Source of the DNA: Chryseobacterium tructae
GTDB lineage: Bacteria; Bacteroidota; Bacteroidia; Flavobacteriales; Weeksellaceae
DNA length: 64,000 nt
Direction: 5' to 3'
Assembly (NCBI RefSeq): GCF_030409875.1
Contig: NZ_JAUFQR010000001.1
Location: 4,216,001-4,280,000, forward strand
The position numbers and the translations under genes are program-made. Every line of letters starts with the position of its first letter. The stretch's first letter is position 1. Under the pieces are notes generated by a model. The model was not told the origin of the DNA, did no database searches, and saw only the letters and a program-made list of their open reading frames with translations. Shown one piece after another: positions 33,712 to 42,014 of this stretch.

Positions 33712-33750
33712 AAAAGGATCAGATGTCATGCATTTGATCCTTTATTTTTT
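33712..33750 (+). terminator. Terminator after first CoA-transferase
   Basis: AAAGGATCA and TGATCCTTT pair, extended by ATG/CAT in the loop region, followed by ATTTTTT. Confidence 0.85.
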
Positions 33751-33804
33751 ATTAAATTTATATAATTCGAATATGATAAAAGTCTTTCATTATCCTTTAA
33801 AATA

Positions 33805-33838
33805 TTTGAAATAAATAGGGATATAAAGATTATCTTTG
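33805..33838 (+). promoter_or_regulatory. Promoter of the second CoA-transferase gene
   Basis: TTTG (33805-33808), a 22-nt spacer and TATCTTTG (33831-33838) match flavobacterial elements with a slightly long spacer. Leader of about 55 nt to the ATG at 33902. Confidence 0.55.
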
Positions 33839-33901
33839 AGAGAGGTTAGGCATTTTATGAAATAAAAATTAGTCAGGAATTTTATAATAAAAAGATAAAA
33901 T

Positions 33902-35175
33902 ATGAATAATTACATCAGCGCAGAAGAAGCGATATATACAATAAAAAGTGGTAACCGTGTATTTTTTCACGGCAGTGCATGTACTCCCAATTACCTGATC
34001 GATGAACTGGCAAGACAGGCTCACCGATTAGACAAGGTAGAAATGGTTTCTATTACACAACAAGGAAATATAGAAATTGCAAACCGGAGTATAAAGACAA
34101 ATTCTTTGTCAATTCCTTATTCGTATCTACACCGGTTCGTGATGCTGTAAACTCAGACAGAGGCGACTTTGTTCCTGTATTTCTAAGTGAAATCCCTATT
34201 CTTTTCAGAAAAAATATACTCCCGTTGGATGTGGCACTGATAACAGTTTCTCCACCTGATAAACATGGCTTTTGTACGCTAGGAACTTCGGTAGATATCG
34301 CAAGAGCAGCTGTAGATACTGCAAAAATCGTAGTTGCAATGGTAAACCCAAGAATGCCGAGAACCCATGGAGACGGAATGATTCACATCAGCAGAATCCA
34401 TAAGCTGGTTTGGCATGAAGTAGAACTTCATACAGTAGACTATAGTTCAAAAGTTGGCCCTGAGGAAATGCTTGTGGGAAAAAATGTGGCTAACCTTATC
34501 GAAGATCGTTCTACTCTTCAAATGGGAATCGGAACTATTCCTGATGCCGTTTTGCAATGTCTGCATAATCATAAAGATCTTGGTATTCACACTGAAATGC
34601 TAAGTGACGGCGCCATCGATTTGATTCAAAATGATGTAATCAATAACAAATATAAAGGTTACAACGACAATAAAACCATTACCAGCTTTTGTTTCGGAAC
34701 CAGAAAGCTCTATGACTATGTAGATGACAATACGGTATTTGCCTTCAAAGATGTAAGTGAAGTGAACTTCCCTATCAATATTATGAAGAATAAAAAACTG
34801 GTAGCCATCAACTCAGCCATTGAAATTGATCTTACCGGACAGGTTTGCGCCGATTCTATCGGAACGCTGCAATACAGTGGTATTGGGGGGCAAATGGACT
34901 TTATGCGTGGAGCTGCTTTAAGTGAAGATGGAAAACCTATTATCGCGATCACTGCAAGGACAAAAAAAGGGATTTCCAGAATCGTTCCTTTTCTGAAACA
35001 AGGCGCAGGCGTTGTAACCACCAGAGGGCATATTCATTATGTGGTGACAGAATACGGAACAGCTTATTTGTATGGAAAAAATCTCCGCCAGAGAGCACAG
35101 GAGCTGATTAGCATTGCTCACCCTGATGATAGAGAAATGCTTGAAAGAGCAGCTTTTGAAAGGTTTAAGCATTGA
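33902..35175 (+). pseudogene. 4-hydroxybutyrate/acetate CoA-transferase-like, frameshifted
   Basis: Short-form (about 424 residues when repaired) Cat2-type CoA-transferase. The N-terminal part reads ISAEEAIYTIKSGNRVFFHG, then SITQQGNIEIAN, and breaks near 34083. Adding one C (AACCGG to AACCCGG) restores EYKDKFFVNSLFVSTPVRDA and joins the rest: VALITVSPPDKHGFCTLGTS, LQMGIGTIPDAVLQCL, the active-site HTEMLSDGAIDL and SGIGGQMDFMRGAALS. Both parts are otherwise intact, so a sequence error is more likely than decay. It has its own promoter and lies between the first CoA-transferase and hppD. Confidence 0.88.
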
Positions 35176-35313
35176 TAATCAAATAGTAACAGATTTTAAT
35201 GCTATTTTTTATTTAGAATTTAAAAATATATCTTTAACTTATACCAATAAATCATAAAAAAGCCTTAATATTTTGGCAGTATTTTTGATAAAAATCTTTT
35301 TAAAACAAGGAAA

Positions 35314-36105
35314 TTGAAGACTATATACAATTCAATACGAGAAGAAGTTGTAAAGCATTCGAAGGTAAGGAATTCTGTTTTGGGGAATGTGAATGAATGG
35401 AAAAGAAGCCATTATATTATTCTTTCCGAAATTATTAAAGATGAACTATCTGATGCAGAAGAACTTAAAGGAGGCAAAAAATTTGAAATCGGAAATACTA
35501 TTTCCCATGTTACCCTACAGCGTTTTTTTGAAAATGATTATCAGGACAAAACCCATAGTGATTTAAGATTCTTAAAAACCCTGGATAAAATATGTATTTT
35601 TCTGGGCTATAAAGACCTCAATGACTATATTCTTTCTATAAGACATTCCAAAAAAAATAAGGATGAAAATGAAGATTTATCATTTATGACCAGGTTGGTA
35701 TATGATTATTGTGCGCAAGCTTTTGAGTTCTGTAAACAATTTCCTGATCATAATACCGAACTTTTCAAAGAACTGGTATTTGATGATTCTCCATTTTTAG
35801 AGAGAATTTCGCAGTTCAGCAAAGAACTCTGCGACAAAGAGTTTCAGCTGGTAACGAAGAACAATAGATCTAATTACGAAGTATTTGACATCCATATTGT
35901 TACAGACGATCCCGAAAAAAAAATACTGGAAACTCAGGAATTCTGGAATCTTTTATTCAAAGTAGGTGAAACCGGAGAAGAACATTTTGTGAACCAACTC
36001 AGTACGCAGATTTATTTTTTTAAAAAAGTAGATAATACCTGGAAAATCTGGGACAACTATAATCCGGACGCAGGAATGCTCAACAGAAAGATAGAAACCC
36101 CATAA
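35314..36105 (+). CDS. Hypothetical protein with possible N-terminal DNA-binding-like domain
   Basis: 263 residues from a TTG start at 35314; the next in-frame ATGs are far inside. I do not recognise the whole protein. Residues about 55-105 (ISHVTLQRFFENDYQDKTHS, DLRFLKTLDKICIFLGYKDL) resemble the start/core domain found in many Bacteroidota proteins that reads like an HTH (SxxTLxRxF, then LxxLxxFLGYxxWxDF). The C-terminal half (about 185-263) has beta strands with WKIWDNYNP. It is flanked by a strong terminator. Function unknown. Confidence 0.65.
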   Translation: MKTIYNSIREEVVKHSKVRNSVLGNVNEWKRSHYIILSEIIKDELSDAEELKGGKKFEIGNTISHVTLQRFFENDYQDKTHSDLRFLKTLDKICIFLGYKDLNDYILSIRHSKKNKDENEDLSFMTRLVYDYCAQAFEFCKQFPDHNTELFKELVFDDSPFLERISQFSKELCDKEFQLVTKNNRSNYEVFDIHIVTDDPEKKILETQEFWNLLFKVGETGEEHFVNQLSTQIYFFKKVDNTWKIWDNYNPDAGMLNRKIETP

Positions 36106-36110
36106 AATAA

Positions 36111-36139
36111 GAAAGCCGCAGATAATCTCTGCGGCTTTC
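36111..36139. terminator. Terminator hairpin
   Basis: A perfect 12-bp stem GAAAGCCGCAGA / TCTGCGGCTTTC with a five-base loop follows the hypothetical gene at 36105. The T tract is short. Confidence 0.75.
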
Positions 36140-36194
36140 ATGTTCGAAATATTTTTTTCTCACTTGTTTTTTGTATTACAAATGTAGTCAGCTT

Positions 36195-36235
36195 ATTTCA
36201 AACTTAAGAAACTTAAATATACTTAAGTGAACACT
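36195..36235. repeat. Remnant of ACTTAAGT-type element end upstream of hppD
   Basis: TTTCAAACTTAAG, ACTTAAATA and ACTTAAGTGAACACTT words match the inverted-repeat ends of the GxxExxY element (39321-39888). It lies 110-150 bp before hppD. Probably a solo end or decayed copy. Confidence 0.4.
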
Positions 36236-36343
36236 TCTTGAACTTTATGTTAAATATCTTCAATGAATCAGCCATAATATTTTCGCTATGTCCAAGAATT
36301 TTGTAATTTGCATACCAATAAAATAAAAGTAAAAAGAGAAAAT

Positions 36344-37474
36344 ATGTCAACACTTACATTTGCCGAGAAGATTGCTCAAGCAGAGAATTTCTTACCGATC
36401 AACGGTACAGATTATATTGAGTTTTATGTAGGAAATGCAAAACAGGCTGCCCATTATTACAAAACCGCTTTTGGTTTTCAGTCTGTAGCATATGCTGGTC
36501 CTGAAACAGGAGTGAGAGACCGCGCATCTTATGTGCTTCAACAGGGAAAGATCAGATTGGTACTTACTACAGGACTTAAATCGGACTCTCCTATCAACGA
36601 ACACGTAAAAAAACATGGTGACGGAGTAAAAATTTTGGCACTTTGGGTAGATGATGCTTATGCAGCTTTCGAAGAAACAACTAAAAGAGGTGGAAAACCT
36701 TATTTAGAGCCTGTAACTTTAACTGATGAGCATGGTGAAGTAAGAATGTCCGGTATCTATACCTATGGAGAAACCGTTCACATGTTTGTGGAAAGAAAAA
36801 ATTACAACGGAGCTTTCATGCCTGGATACGAAAAATGGGAAAATGCCTATAAGCCTGAAGAAGCTGGTTTATTGTATGTAGACCACTGTGTAGGAAACGT
36901 AGATTGGAACAGAATGGTTCCTACGGTAGAATGGTATGAAAAAGTAATGGGATTTGTAAACATTCTTTCTTTTGATGACAAACAGATCAATACAGAATAT
37001 TCTGCATTGATGTCTAAAGTAATGTCAAATGGAAACGGATATGCAAAGTTCCCTATCAACGAGCCTGCAGAAGGTAAAAAGAAATCTCAGGTAGAAGAAT
37101 ATCTTGATTTTTATGAAGGTGAAGGTGTACAGCACATTGCTGTTGCGACAAAAGACATTATCCATACGGTAACTGAGCTTAAAAAACGTGGTGTAGAGTT
37201 CCTTTCTGCTCCACCAGAAGCTTATTATGATATGGTTCCTGAAAGAGTTGGTCATATTGATGAAGATCTTAAAAAACTTCAGGAGTTAGGTATACTTATT
37301 GATCATGATGAAGAAGGATATCTATTACAGATCTTTACTAAACCTGTAGAAGACCGTCCTACTCTATTCTTTGAAATCATTGAAAGACATGGTGCACAGA
37401 GTTTTGGTGCCGGAAATTTCAAAGCATTATTTGAAGCATTAGAAAGAGAACAGGAAAGAAGAGGTAATCTTTAA
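36344..37474 (+). CDS. hppD: 4-hydroxyphenylpyruvate dioxygenase
   Basis: 376-residue Fe(II) enzyme converting 4-hydroxyphenylpyruvate to homogentisate. The frame extends to a TTG at 36308, but that codon overlaps a promoter-like TAATTTG, so the ATG at 36344 (MSTLTFAEK) is chosen. Two glyoxalase-type halves are visible. Metal ligands fall in VDHCVGNVD (His, about 182), GVQHIAVAT (His) and LFFEIIER (Glu, near 343). The C-terminal gate FGAGNFKALFEALERE is present. Upstream enzyme of hmgA and fahA. Confidence 0.94.
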   Translation: MSTLTFAEKIAQAENFLPINGTDYIEFYVGNAKQAAHYYKTAFGFQSVAYAGPETGVRDRASYVLQQGKIRLVLTTGLKSDSPINEHVKKHGDGVKILALWVDDAYAAFEETTKRGGKPYLEPVTLTDEHGEVRMSGIYTYGETVHMFVERKNYNGAFMPGYEKWENAYKPEEAGLLYVDHCVGNVDWNRMVPTVEWYEKVMGFVNILSFDDKQINTEYSALMSKVMSNGNGYAKFPINEPAEGKKKSQVEEYLDFYEGEGVQHIAVATKDIIHTVTELKKRGVEFLSAPPEAYYDMVPERVGHIDEDLKKLQELGILIDHDEEGYLLQIFTKPVEDRPTLFFEIIERHGAQSFGAGNFKALFEALEREQERRGNL

Positions 37475-37493
37475 TTTTACATTTTAAAAATAT

Positions 37494-37532
37494 AAGTTTT
37501 GTCAGGATCCTAAATTCTGGCAAAACTTTTTT
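37494..37532 (+). terminator. Terminator after hppD
   Basis: AAGTTTTGTCAG and CTGGCAAAACTT pair around a 10-nt loop with T6 after it. Confidence 0.75.
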
Positions 37533-37547
37533 ATAAAACACAGCATA

Positions 37548-38009
37548 ATGAGAAAACTTTTAATTGGAATTTTATTCTTTGGAACCTTAGGGGTAAAAGC
37601 ACAATATGGATCATTGAATGCAATTCTAGACAGACTTGAAGCAAGAAGAGGCATTAATCAGCACCTTGAAAAAGTAGACATCGATAACAAAAAGTTTGTC
37701 TTCATTAAGGATGAAGCAGACCACACAGAAAGAGATTTTATCGTCATTAAAGGGAATAATGCAACTTATGTAGAGGTTTTTGACGATAAAGCTACTGGTG
37801 AAAGCAGTTCCAATGTCTTTACCGGTGATATTGTCAGAAAAAAGAACATCGTTTCCTTACGCGCAGATGTACTTGAAGGTAAAAAAATCCCGATGCCTGT
37901 CACCAAAACATTATTGCTTACCCAACAGGACAATATTCTTTATCTTATTGATGTCAATACCAGAGATCGATGGATCGATGAAGTATCTTACTCAAAAAAG
38001 GCAAAATAA
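37548..38009 (+). CDS. Exported hypothetical protein
   Basis: 153 residues with signal peptide (1-18, ending LGVKAQ). The mature part begins YGSLNAILDRLEARRGINQ and has mixed beta strands (FVFIKDEADHTERDF, ILYLIDVNTRDRW). I recognise no family. It lies between hppD and fahA, 56 bp before fahA, so it may be co-transcribed with the tyrosine genes, but its role is unknown. Confidence 0.75.
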   Translation: MRKLLIGILFFGTLGVKAQYGSLNAILDRLEARRGINQHLEKVDIDNKKFVFIKDEADHTERDFIVIKGNNATYVEVFDDKATGESSSNVFTGDIVRKKNIVSLRADVLEGKKIPMPVTKTLLLTQQDNILYLIDVNTRDRWIDEVSYSKKAK

Positions 38010-38065
38010 ATTTTCCGGGGAAAGTTTCTCAGGATGATATTTTAATCTAACTAAAATCTAAACTT

Positions 38066-39312
38066 ATGAAATCATTTGTAGACTATTCCTCAAATTCGGA
38101 TTTTTCTATACACAATATTCCTTTCGGAGTGGCAGTATTCAACAAAGAATATATTGGATGCTGTACTAGAATCGGAGATCAAATTGTTGATCTCGCCACC
38201 CTTTATGATCTTGGTTATTTTGAAGACATCGAAGGATTGGATGACAATGTTTTTGAAGCCTATACAATCAACGAATTTATAGAATTAGGTAAACCTGTTA
38301 CCAACGTAGTTCGTACAAGAATCCAGACATTATTACAGGAAGGGTCTGCATTATCAAAAGACCAAAAAACAATTGAAGAGGCCTTCTACGACCTTGATAA
38401 GGTAAAAATGATGATGCCGGTTCACATTCCAAACTATACAGATTTCTACAGCAGCATTGAACACGCTACCAATGTAGGAAAAATGTTCCGTGATCCTGCC
38501 AATGCTTTATTGCCTAACTGGAAACATTTACCGGTAGGTTATCATGGCAGAGCGTCCTCTATTGTTGTTTCAGGAACGGATATCAACCGTCCAAAAGGTC
38601 AGACAAAACCTGCTGATGCGGATAAACCTGTTTTCGGGCCTTGCAAACAATTGGATTTTGAACTGGAAATAGCTTTTATCGTCAACAAAAATACAGAGAT
38701 GGGAGAAAGTATCTCCATTAAAGATGCGGAAGATGCGATCTTCGGAATGGTGGTATTCAATGACTGGTCTGCAAGAGACATCCAGGCATGGGAATATGTT
38801 CCGCTAGGACCATTTCTTGCGAAGAACTTCGGTTCATCTATTTCTCCATGGGTAGTTACCCTTGAAGCTTTGAATCCATTCAGAACGACTTCTCCTACAC
38901 AGGATCCGGAAGTTTTAGATTATTTGAAATTCGAAGGTGACAACAACTATGATATCAATCTTGAAGTCTACATTCAACCTGAAAACGGAGATCAAAATCT
39001 GGTCTGCGAAAGTAACTACAAATACATGTACTGGAATATGCTTCAGCAGCTTGCTCATCACACGATAAACGGCTGTAACGTAGAAGTGGGTGATATGTAT
39101 GCAAGTGGAACGATCTCAGGAAGCGATCCAAAATCTTTCGGTTCTATGATGGAATTAACATGGAGAGGCCAAACCCTTTATCATTAAGCAATGGTGAAGA
39201 AAGAAAATTCATTGAAGATAACGATACCGTTACAATGAAGGCTTGGGCTGAAAAAGATGGTGTGCGAGTAGGTTTCGGTGAAGTTTCAGGTAAAATTATC
39301 CCAACACTTTAA
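38066..39312 (+). pseudogene. fahA: Fumarylacetoacetase, frameshifted near the C-terminus
   Basis: Last enzyme of tyrosine breakdown, splitting fumarylacetoacetate to fumarate and acetoacetate. The N-terminal domain (SIHNIPFGVAVF) and the catalytic domain (YTDFYSSIEHATNVGKMFRD, LPVGYHGRASSIVVSG, DFELEIAFIVNK, VFNDWSARDIQAWEY, SGTISGSDPKSFGSMMELTW) are intact. The frame stops early at 39187 after RGQTLYH. Adding one C in the CCC run at 39174-39176 gives RGQTPLSLSNGEERKFIEDN and VRVGFGEVSGKIIPTL, ending at 39312, the normal FAH end (about 415 residues). A one-base loss, likely a sequence error. Confidence 0.92.
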
Positions 39313-39320
39313 TAATTATT

Positions 39321-39888
39321 TAAACACTTAAGTTTTTTAAGTTATATGATAATGGTAAAATTAAGTTCACTTTAGTTTTGAAAATCTTCGATTTTCGTTT
39401 TCTAAACATTATGATGACTCAAAAATTGATTAACGATCTTTCCTACAAAATTGTTGGAGCTTGTATAGACTAGCAGGCCCCGGTTTGTATGAAGAAGTTT
39501 ATCATCAATGTTTAGAAAAAGAATTTAATCTGTTAGGTTTAAAATATCAAAGTGAACTTGAAATACCATTCTTATATAAAGGAAGCCATATAGACTGTAA
39601 AGTAAAATGTGATTTTTTGATTGAAGAATTAATTGTTCTTGAATTAAAATCAGTTACTGAAATTCATCAAATTCATAAATCACAAACTATGAACTATATG
39701 AATCTTTTAAAAGTACCCCGTTCAATCTTAGTTAATTTCAATGTCACAAACCTTTATTATGAAGGCTGTGAATTTTTTGCCTCTAAAATATTTAAAGAGC
39801 TTCCCAAAGAATGAAAATCGTAGATTTTCAAACTTAAGTGACCTTCTATATGCAGGTTTAGAAATAACTAAAATAACTTAAGTGTTAA
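39321..39888. mobile_element. GxxExxY-gene element with long inverted terminal repeats
   Basis: Outer ends AACACTTAAGTT (39323-39334) and AACTTAAGTGTT (39875-39886) are exact inverses and extend imperfectly to about 25 bp. Further in, TTCACTTTAGTTTT plus GAAAATCTTCGATTTTC (39380-39396) mirrors GAAAATCGTAGATTTTC (39813-39829) plus AAACTTAAGTGAC. The interval holds only the broken GxxExxY gene and interrupts spacing between fahA and the flavin reductase gene. No target duplication is obvious. Confidence 0.6.
39411..39814 (+). pseudogene. GxxExxY family (PD-(D/E)XK-like) protein, disrupted
   Basis: GxxExxY proteins are about 125 residues and resemble PD-(D/E)XK nucleases. The ATG at 39411 gives LINDLSYKIVGACI, the family N-terminus (normally followed by EVHKxLGPGLxExxY). 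The frame breaks at TAGACTAGCAGG and resumes as AGPGLYEEVYHQCLEKEF. The block KCDFLIEELIVLELKSVTEI has the D...ExK pattern, and LVNFNVTNLYYEG is the usual end. The EVHK part is missing, so several bases are lost, unlike the one-base losses elsewhere. A start at 39461 would lack the helix. It lies within an inverted-repeat element. Confidence 0.78.
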
Positions 39889-39898
39889 AAAGAAAAAT

Positions 39899-40720
39899 AT
39901 GAAAACAGTAATTCCCACTGAATTAACCTCCGTACAGCTTCAGACTATTATGCAGACGGCCGTTTCACCACGCCCTATTGCGTTGGCTTCTACGGTGGAT
40001 AAAGATGGTAATCATAACTTATCTCCATTCAGCTTTTTCAATATGTTCAGTACAGTTCCTCCGATTCTGATCTTTTCGCCATCAAGGAGAGTGCGTGACA
40101 ATACCACGAAACATACGCTGGAAAATGTATTGGAAGTACCGGAAGTTGTGATTGGAACAGTAAATTTTCCGATCGTACAACAAATTTCTTTAGCTTCTAC
40201 AGAATATGGAACAGGTGTTAATGAATTCGTGAAATCAGGTCTTACGATGAAAGATGCAGATCTTGTACAACCTAAGCTGATTGAAGAATGCCCTGTAAAT
40301 TTTGAATGTAAAGTTTTAGAGGTAAAATCTCTGGGCGATCAGGGCGGAGCAGGAAATCTGGTGATCTGTGAAGTTCAGAAGATTCATATCCGTGAAGAAT
40401 ACCTGAATGATGCTGGAAACCTTGATCAACAAAAATTGGATATGGTAGCTCGCTTAGGCAGTAACTGGTATTCCAGAAGTAATGAAAACAGTTTGTTTGA
40501 AGTTCCTAAACCTTTGGTAACAAAAGGAATTGGCTTTGATCTTTTGCCGGATGTTATCAAATACAGTAAAGTATTTACAGGAAATGACTTGGGAATGCTG
40601 GCAAACGTTGAGATATTACCTTCAGGCGAATGTTTTTCAGAAGAACATATTCATCAAGATGCTCAAAAGCTATTGTTGGAAAGTAAAATTGAAGAAGCCT
40701 GGAAGATTTTAATTAAATAA
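39899..40720 (+). CDS. Flavin reductase family protein
   Basis: 273 residues of the FMN-binding split-barrel flavin reductase-like family. Recognisable blocks are VSPRPIALASTVDKDGNHN, LSPFSFFNMFSTVPPILIFS and ASTEYGTGVNEFVKSGLT, then VNFECKVLEVKSLGDQGGAG. The C-terminal extension (about 200-273) is usual for the Bacteroidota group. It lies in line with fahA, separated by the GxxExxY element, and may have been in the same transcript before that insertion. Partner enzyme unknown. Confidence 0.85.
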   Translation: MKTVIPTELTSVQLQTIMQTAVSPRPIALASTVDKDGNHNLSPFSFFNMFSTVPPILIFSPSRRVRDNTTKHTLENVLEVPEVVIGTVNFPIVQQISLASTEYGTGVNEFVKSGLTMKDADLVQPKLIEECPVNFECKVLEVKSLGDQGGAGNLVICEVQKIHIREEYLNDAGNLDQQKLDMVARLGSNWYSRSNENSLFEVPKPLVTKGIGFDLLPDVIKYSKVFTGNDLGMLANVEILPSGECFSEEHIHQDAQKLLLESKIEEAWKILIK

Positions 40721-40739
40721 CACAAACACAATTACACAC

Positions 40740-41345
40740 ATGAAGAAAAAAATCTTATTCCTTGCTCTATTAATCACTTTACAGTCCTGCCAGATTACTC
40801 ATGTCAAAAAAGATTATGGGATTTACAGTAAATCATTAGTATTTTCAAAAGACAAAAAATGGCTGATTAACAACATCAAAACCGGTGTAGACTCTGATCA
40901 CAGAGAAATGATGAGTAAAGAAGTGATGAAACTTTTTCAAGATCTAAGTAATGGCAATGCTTATGATTTAAAAACAGCCAAAGCAGAAAATATAATCCAG
41001 AACAGCATTCCATTTGAACCGGAAATGGAAGATCTTGAGACCTTGAAAAACAACTCTGATTTTAATTATCTGGTCAATATTTATACAATGAAAGTCAATA
41101 ACGGTTTAGATCGTGCCGCTGGCGAGCTGTATGAATATAAAAAAAATGAAACGTTTGCTACTATGGACATCTATGATATTAAAACCATGAAAAAAATATA
41201 TTTATTGAAAGCATATTCTGAACTCTCAGTGGATAAAGGTGAAAAAGTAAACATTTTCACTCCGACAACCGAAATGATGACCATGAAAAACTTCAGGAGT
41301 CTTTTAAAGTCGATAAAAAAGAATGCTGTAAAAACCGAACAATAA
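40740..41345 (+). CDS. Hypothetical lipoprotein
   Basis: 201 residues with signal peptide and lipobox LQSC (Cys17). The mature part has SKDKKWLINNIKTGVDSDHR and MDIYDIKTMKKIYLLKAYSE and no family I know. It follows the flavin reductase gene by 19 bp and precedes a terminator. Function unknown. Confidence 0.72.
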   Translation: MKKKILFLALLITLQSCQITHVKKDYGIYSKSLVFSKDKKWLINNIKTGVDSDHREMMSKEVMKLFQDLSNGNAYDLKTAKAENIIQNSIPFEPEMEDLETLKNNSDFNYLVNIYTMKVNNGLDRAAGELYEYKKNETFATMDIYDIKTMKKIYLLKAYSELSVDKGEKVNIFTPTTEMMTMKNFRSLLKSIKKNAVKTEQ

Positions 41346-41351
41346 TTCAAT

Positions 41352-41384
41352 AAAAAAAGGAGTGAAAATTTCACTCCTTTTTTG
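41352..41384. terminator. Bidirectional terminator
   Basis: AAAAAAGGAGTGAAA and TTTCACTCCTTTTTT form a long perfect stem between convergent lipoprotein genes. Confidence 0.88.
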
Positions 41385-41404
41385 CTGTAACGAACACTAA
41401 ATCA

Positions 41405-41920
41405 TTATTTAGTATCCAATGTTTTTGAAACGGTAATTTTTCCCTTTTCTGCAAACTCAGTTACTTTACCATTTTTATCAATGGCAACATTTAGATTATC
41501 ATTTTTAGAATCATAATAAACAGAAGTAGCATATCCGGGGCAATCATGCTGTTTACATCCATGAAGTTTATAAATCCCGTTTTCAGAAACGATAGGACTT
41601 TCTACATCGAAATTTTTTATCATTTCATCATAATCTTTTCCTACCAATTTTTTCAATCTTTCAGTTAAGCTCTTGTCTTCAAATAATTTGATATCATGAG
41701 GATACTTTCCATCATTTTTGGTAATAATTTCAACTGCAGCAGTCTTTGAAGGAGCTGCAACCGATGCTGAATCTGTCTTTGGTGTCGCAACAGAATCTTT
41801 GGGCTGTACAGTGGCCATTGTATCTGTGCTTACAGAAGATTCTGTTTTAGCTTCTTTTTTACAAGAAACTACAATTCCTGTAAGTGCTAGCGCTAATGCG
41901 CCCATAATAAGTTTTTTCAT
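41405..41920 (-). CDS. Lipoprotein with Ivy-like lysozyme-inhibitor motif
   Basis: 171 residues: signal peptide with lipobox VVSC (Cys20) followed by KKEAK, a low-complexity S/T/A/D linker (about 25-62), then a domain of about 105 residues. That domain has YDEMIKNF, YKLHGCKQHDCPGYATSVYY (Cys122-Cys127) and NLNVAIDKNGKV. C-K-x-H-D-C is the hallmark loop of Ivy, the periplasmic inhibitor of C-type lysozyme, where the His enters the lysozyme cleft. Overall similarity outside the loop is modest, so Ivy-family membership is likely but should be tested by profile search. Confidence 0.75.
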   Translation of the reverse strand: MKKLIMGALALALTGIVVSCKKEAKTESSVSTDTMATVQPKDSVATPKTDSASVAAPSKTAAVEIITKNDGKYPHDIKLFEDKSLTERLKKLVGKDYDEMIKNFDVESPIVSENGIYKLHGCKQHDCPGYATSVYYDSKNDNLNVAIDKNGKVTEFAEKGKITVSKTLDTK

Positions 41921-42014
41921 AATGATATTGAGTGTGTGATTACTATATTACAACGTGATTCTGTATTGTTTTATTTTAAGTCTATATACGCTGGAACCCT
42001 TTAGTAATGATTCT

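Noticed and set aside
39461..39814. Intact 117-residue GxxExxY gene
   Set aside because: The family N-terminal helix and EVHK segment are missing and the N-terminal part lies in another frame from 39411, so the gene is disrupted.
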